Below, one piece after another: positions 13,673 to 15,668 of a stretch of 15,668 nt of DNA. The notes beneath the pieces are model-generated. The model was given only the letters and a program-made list of their open reading frames with translations, made no database searches and was not told the DNA's origin. This DNA comes from DASPXK01 sp035637315 (GTDB taxonomy: Bacteria > Chloroflexota > UBA6077 > JACCZL01): positions 1 through 15,668 of the forward strand of contig DASPXK010000042.1 in NCBI GenBank assembly GCA_035637315.1, read 5' to 3'. The position numbers were made by a program, and so were the translations under genes. Position 1 is the first letter of the stretch; each line of letters opens with the position of its first letter.

Positions 13673-14482
13673 ATGAGCGGTCTGGCCCGCTTCACCGTCC
13701 TCGATCTCTCTCAAGACTGGGACACCGACACGCCCGGCTTCGCGACCTACGATGGGCCGAGCATCAAGTGGCGCAAGCGGGTCGCCTTCGATCGGGTCGG
13801 CGGCATGGAGATCACCTCCACCCTGCACGTCGGCACCCACCTGGACGCTCCCAATCACTTCATCACCAACGCCAAGGGCATCGGCGAGCTGCCCATCGAT
13901 TTCCTGGTTGGCCCGGCCTGCGTGGTCGATCTCCAGAAGATGGGGGTCGGCGACTACGACATCTACGGGCCCGAGCATTTCGAGCGCTGGGAGCGCGACA
14001 GCGGCAACCGGATCGAGCCCGGCGATATCCTGGTCATCCACACCGGTTACCATCGCTTCTACCCCTCCAACTGGACCGCCTCGTGTGGACTTCAGGAGCC
14101 GGACGAGACCCGCTACTTCATCAAACACCCCGGCCCCACCCGTGAGCTGGCGACCTGGGTGCGGCAGCGGAAGGTCCGTTGGCTGGCGATCGACGCCGGC
14201 AGCCAGGACCATCCGATGAATACGGTGATCCGCAGAGTGAGGCCGGACATCGCCGCCAAGGCCGAGGCCCACCTGGGCCGGCCCCTCACCGAGGTCTTTC
14301 CGGAAGATGATTACCAGGTCATGCACTACGATCTCTTCCCGCACGACATCATCCACATCGAGAACGCCGGCGGCGAGATCGACAGGGTCCTTGACCAGCG
14401 CGTCACGGTCGGCTGCTTCCCCTGGCGCTTCATGGGGGGCGAGGCCGCCTTCTGCCGCTTCGTGGCGTTCTTGCCAACCTAA
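13673..14482 (+). CDS. Cyclase family protein (kynurenine-formamidase-like metal-dependent hydrolase)
   Basis: This 269-residue enzyme belongs to the cyclase/kynurenine formamidase family (PF04199-type). The signature HVGTHLDAPNHF at 52-63 supplies metal ligands H52, H56, D58 and H62. Other family features are DLSQDWDTDTPGF near the N-terminus, GDILVIHTGYH, WLAIDAGSQDHP and the closing MHYDLFPHDIIHIENAGGEI. Family members hydrolyse amides or lactone-like bonds (N-formylkynurenine, isatin); the substrate here is unknown. It lacks a signal peptide. ATG 13673 has GAGGAG about 7 bases upstream. The last residue and TAA stop lie within an inverted repeat (14476-14605). Confidence 0.92.
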   Translation: MSGLARFTVLDLSQDWDTDTPGFATYDGPSIKWRKRVAFDRVGGMEITSTLHVGTHLDAPNHFITNAKGIGELPIDFLVGPACVVDLQKMGVGDYDIYGPEHFERWERDSGNRIEPGDILVIHTGYHRFYPSNWTASCGLQEPDETRYFIKHPGPTRELATWVRQRKVRWLAIDAGSQDHPMNTVIRRVRPDIAAKAEAHLGRPLTEVFPEDDYQVMHYDLFPHDIIHIENAGGEIDRVLDQRVTVGCFPWRFMGGEAAFCRFVAFLPT

Positions 14483-14605
14483 CCCCCCAACCCCCTTCCC
14501 TAAAGGGAAGGGGAGCTTCTTCAACTTCCGCCAGCATTGCATGACCGCCATACGCCTAACGCAGTTCCCCCTTCCCTTTAGGGAAGGGGGCTAGGGGGTT
14601 AGGTT
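14476..14605. repeat. Inverted pair of 38-base palindromic repeats (REP doublet / MITE-like)
   Basis: The left copy (14476-14513) and right copy (14567-14605) are near-perfect reverse complements; each contains the palindrome CCCTTCCCTAAAGGGAAGGG or its inverse. About 53 bases separate them. The whole 130-base unit lies between the cyclase gene and the convergent coiled-coil gene and supplies the cyclase stop codon. No clear target duplication is visible. It may be a REP doublet or a small non-autonomous element, and can fold as a cruciform or terminator. Confidence 0.85.
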
Positions 14606-14620
14606 CTCCGTGACCCCCGA

Positions 14621-14947
14621 TCACTCCTCGAGTGGTCGCCAGATCTCCGGGTCTGGCCGTTCCGCCAGCGGTGCGTCCGGGCTCGTGGCGTCGTGGACTC
14701 GGCCCATCAGGCGCGCCCGCCGAGCCTGCCGCGCCGTCGCCTCGGCACGCCCCCACGCGCGTTCGGTCTCATTGGCGAGCTGGACCTGCAGCGCCTGGAG
14801 CTGATCAGCCAGCGCCTCCAGCTCGCTGCGAAGCCGCGCCTCCAGCACGCCGGCCTCCTGGCGGGCCGCCTGAAGCTCGGCAACCGCACGCGCCACCCGT
14901 CGGGTCAGCTCGTCTAGTTGATTGAATCGCGCCGCCAGCTCGTCCAT
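14621..14947 (-). CDS. Small coiled-coil protein of unknown function
   Basis: The 108-residue product is almost entirely helical. Heptad-patterned leucine/alanine runs from about residue 8 to 62 (FNQLDELTRRVARAVAELQA, then LRSELEALADQLQALQ) predict a coiled coil. It is followed by a basic stretch at 63-80 and an acidic, proline-rich tail ending EIWRPLEE. No signal peptide or membrane segment is seen, and no family is recognised. ATG 14947 has GAGGG about 7 bases upstream. It converges with the cyclase gene and is divergent from the VOC gene, with 183 bases between that hold a GACGG/CCGTC hairpin (15023-15050) but no recognised promoter. Confidence 0.6.
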   Translation of the reverse strand: MDELAARFNQLDELTRRVARAVAELQAARQEAGVLEARLRSELEALADQLQALQVQLANETERAWGRAEATARQARRARLMGRVHDATSPDAPLAERPDPEIWRPLEE

Positions 14948-15130
14948 GTCCTACCCTCTAAGTCTGACACCTGCCGCCCGGCGAGCGCCATCGAGGGCGG
15001 CGCGTCGTTCGCCACTCCCAGAGACGGGCCGACCCCTCCCATCGGCCGTCAGCCGCACGACAAGCAGCGCCGCGATGCGCTAGAGTTATCCGGACTGGGC
15101 GACGACTTCGACTCGGCGAGGGAGGCTGCC

Positions 15131-15668
15131 ATGCCAGTCAAGGGGTTGATCCATTACGCGCTGGAAGTGCCGGATCCGGTGGTCGGGGAGACGTTCTACC
15201 GGGACTTCGGACTTCAGCAAAAGGATAGCCGCGGCAACGCTATCCAGCTCAAGACGGGCCATGGTAGCGGCGAGCTGGTCCTCTACGAGGGGCCGCGCAA
15301 GCGGCTGCACCACGTGGCCCTGGCGGCGCCCGGCGACGAGTTCGAGGCGGTCCGCGAGGCGCTGAAGCGGGCCAACGTCCTGGAGCTCGACCCGCCCAAA
15401 GACGCGCCCCAAGTCGGCATCTGGTTTCACGATCCGGACGGCAACCTGATCAACGTCCGCCAGGAAGCGCGGCCGGCCCTCCCGCCCGAGCCGCTGCCTA
15501 TCTATAACGCGCCCGGTAACCCGGCCCGCCCGGGCACCCGCAACCTGCCCAGCTTCGACCGCGCCGCACCCCGTCGCCTCGGCCACGTGCTCTTCTTCAC
15601 CCCGGATCCGGACGCGGCCACCCGCTTCTACTCCGAGACGTTGGGCTTCAAGATCTCCGATCGCGTGC
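15131..15668 (+). CDS. VOC-family (glyoxalase/extradiol dioxygenase-like) protein, 5' part
   Basis: At least 179 residues run off the right edge. Two vicinal-oxygen-chelate domains are visible. The first, about 1-115, begins MPVKGLIHYALEVPDP with candidate ligand H8 and has FYRDFGLQ, LHHVALAAP and WFHDPDGNLINV. A proline-rich linker joins it to the second at about 150, LGHVLFFTPDPDAATRFYSE. This tandem layout is typical of type I extradiol (catechol 2,3-) dioxygenases and related two-domain glyoxalase-fold proteins, in which the second domain holds the active metal. The substrate cannot be assigned from the visible part. ATG 15131 has GAGGGAGG about 6 bases upstream, and the frame is open from there to the edge. 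Confidence 0.88.
   Translation, partial: MPVKGLIHYALEVPDPVVGETFYRDFGLQQKDSRGNAIQLKTGHGSGELVLYEGPRKRLHHVALAAPGDEFEAVREALKRANVLELDPPKDAPQVGIWFHDPDGNLINVRQEARPALPPEPLPIYNAPGNPARPGTRNLPSFDRAAPRRLGHVLFFTPDPDAATRFYSETLGFKISDRV

Noticed and set aside
15023..15050. Hairpin before the VOC gene as terminator
   Set aside because: The stem has a bulge, no T-run follows, and the flanking genes are divergent, so termination is not needed there.
1..15668. tRNA or rRNA genes
   Set aside because: I saw no tRNA cloverleaf with TTCGANTC-type arm and no rRNA-like sequence in the intergenic regions.

Overview
The window is GC-rich, densely coded bacterial DNA of chromosomal character. Family content (deazaflavin-type nitroreductase, DUF2293 protein, bacterial family-B DNA polymerase, AIR-synthase-related protein) and many short intergenic palindromes and tandem heptamers suggest a Chloroflexota (Thermomicrobia-like) bacterium. 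That is inference from family content and repeat style; no rRNA or other marker gene is present to confirm it.

Layout. 1-962: tail of an unidentified gene, a small cupin and ssb, all on +. 1038-1889: a secreted UlaG-like metallo-beta-lactamase-fold protein on -, convergent with ssb. 1890-2392: a 500-base divergent regulatory region with a strong promoter, a stable 5' hairpin and a terminator/antiterminator-like leader in front of a group 1/2 sigma-70 factor (2393-3430). 3541-4260: a DUF2293 protein on -. 4615-8669: a + strand cluster of family-B DNA polymerase, AIR-synthase-related protein and HAD hydrolase. 8697-10376: a three-gene - strand cassette (small helical protein, C-terminally membrane-anchored protein, sigma-like protein with an extra C-terminal domain) behind a near-consensus promoter with a LexA-type SOS box just downstream of its -10. 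10628-11443: an RNase Z-like MBL hydrolase on -. 11616-13318: a KefB-type cation/proton antiporter broken by a frameshift that fits a 10-base deletion. 13369-13560: a truncated deazaflavin-type nitroreductase remnant, followed by a parS-like palindrome. 13673-14482: a cyclase-family (kynurenine-formamidase-like) enzyme. 14621-14947: a small coiled-coil protein on -. 15131-end: a two-domain VOC (glyoxalase/dioxygenase) protein cut by the window edge.

Two things stand out. First, the SOS-box-controlled three-gene cassette looks like a small damage-inducible module, possibly phage-derived, with its own sigma-like regulator. Second, six sites carry tandem 7- or 8-base arrays, mostly as inverted arms. 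Most units contain a stop triplet, and the annotated stop codons of five genes lie in or at the edge of these arrays. Because 7 and 8 are not multiples of 3, such an array puts stops in every frame. The sigma-factor leader attenuator and the parS-like site are the next most interesting signals.
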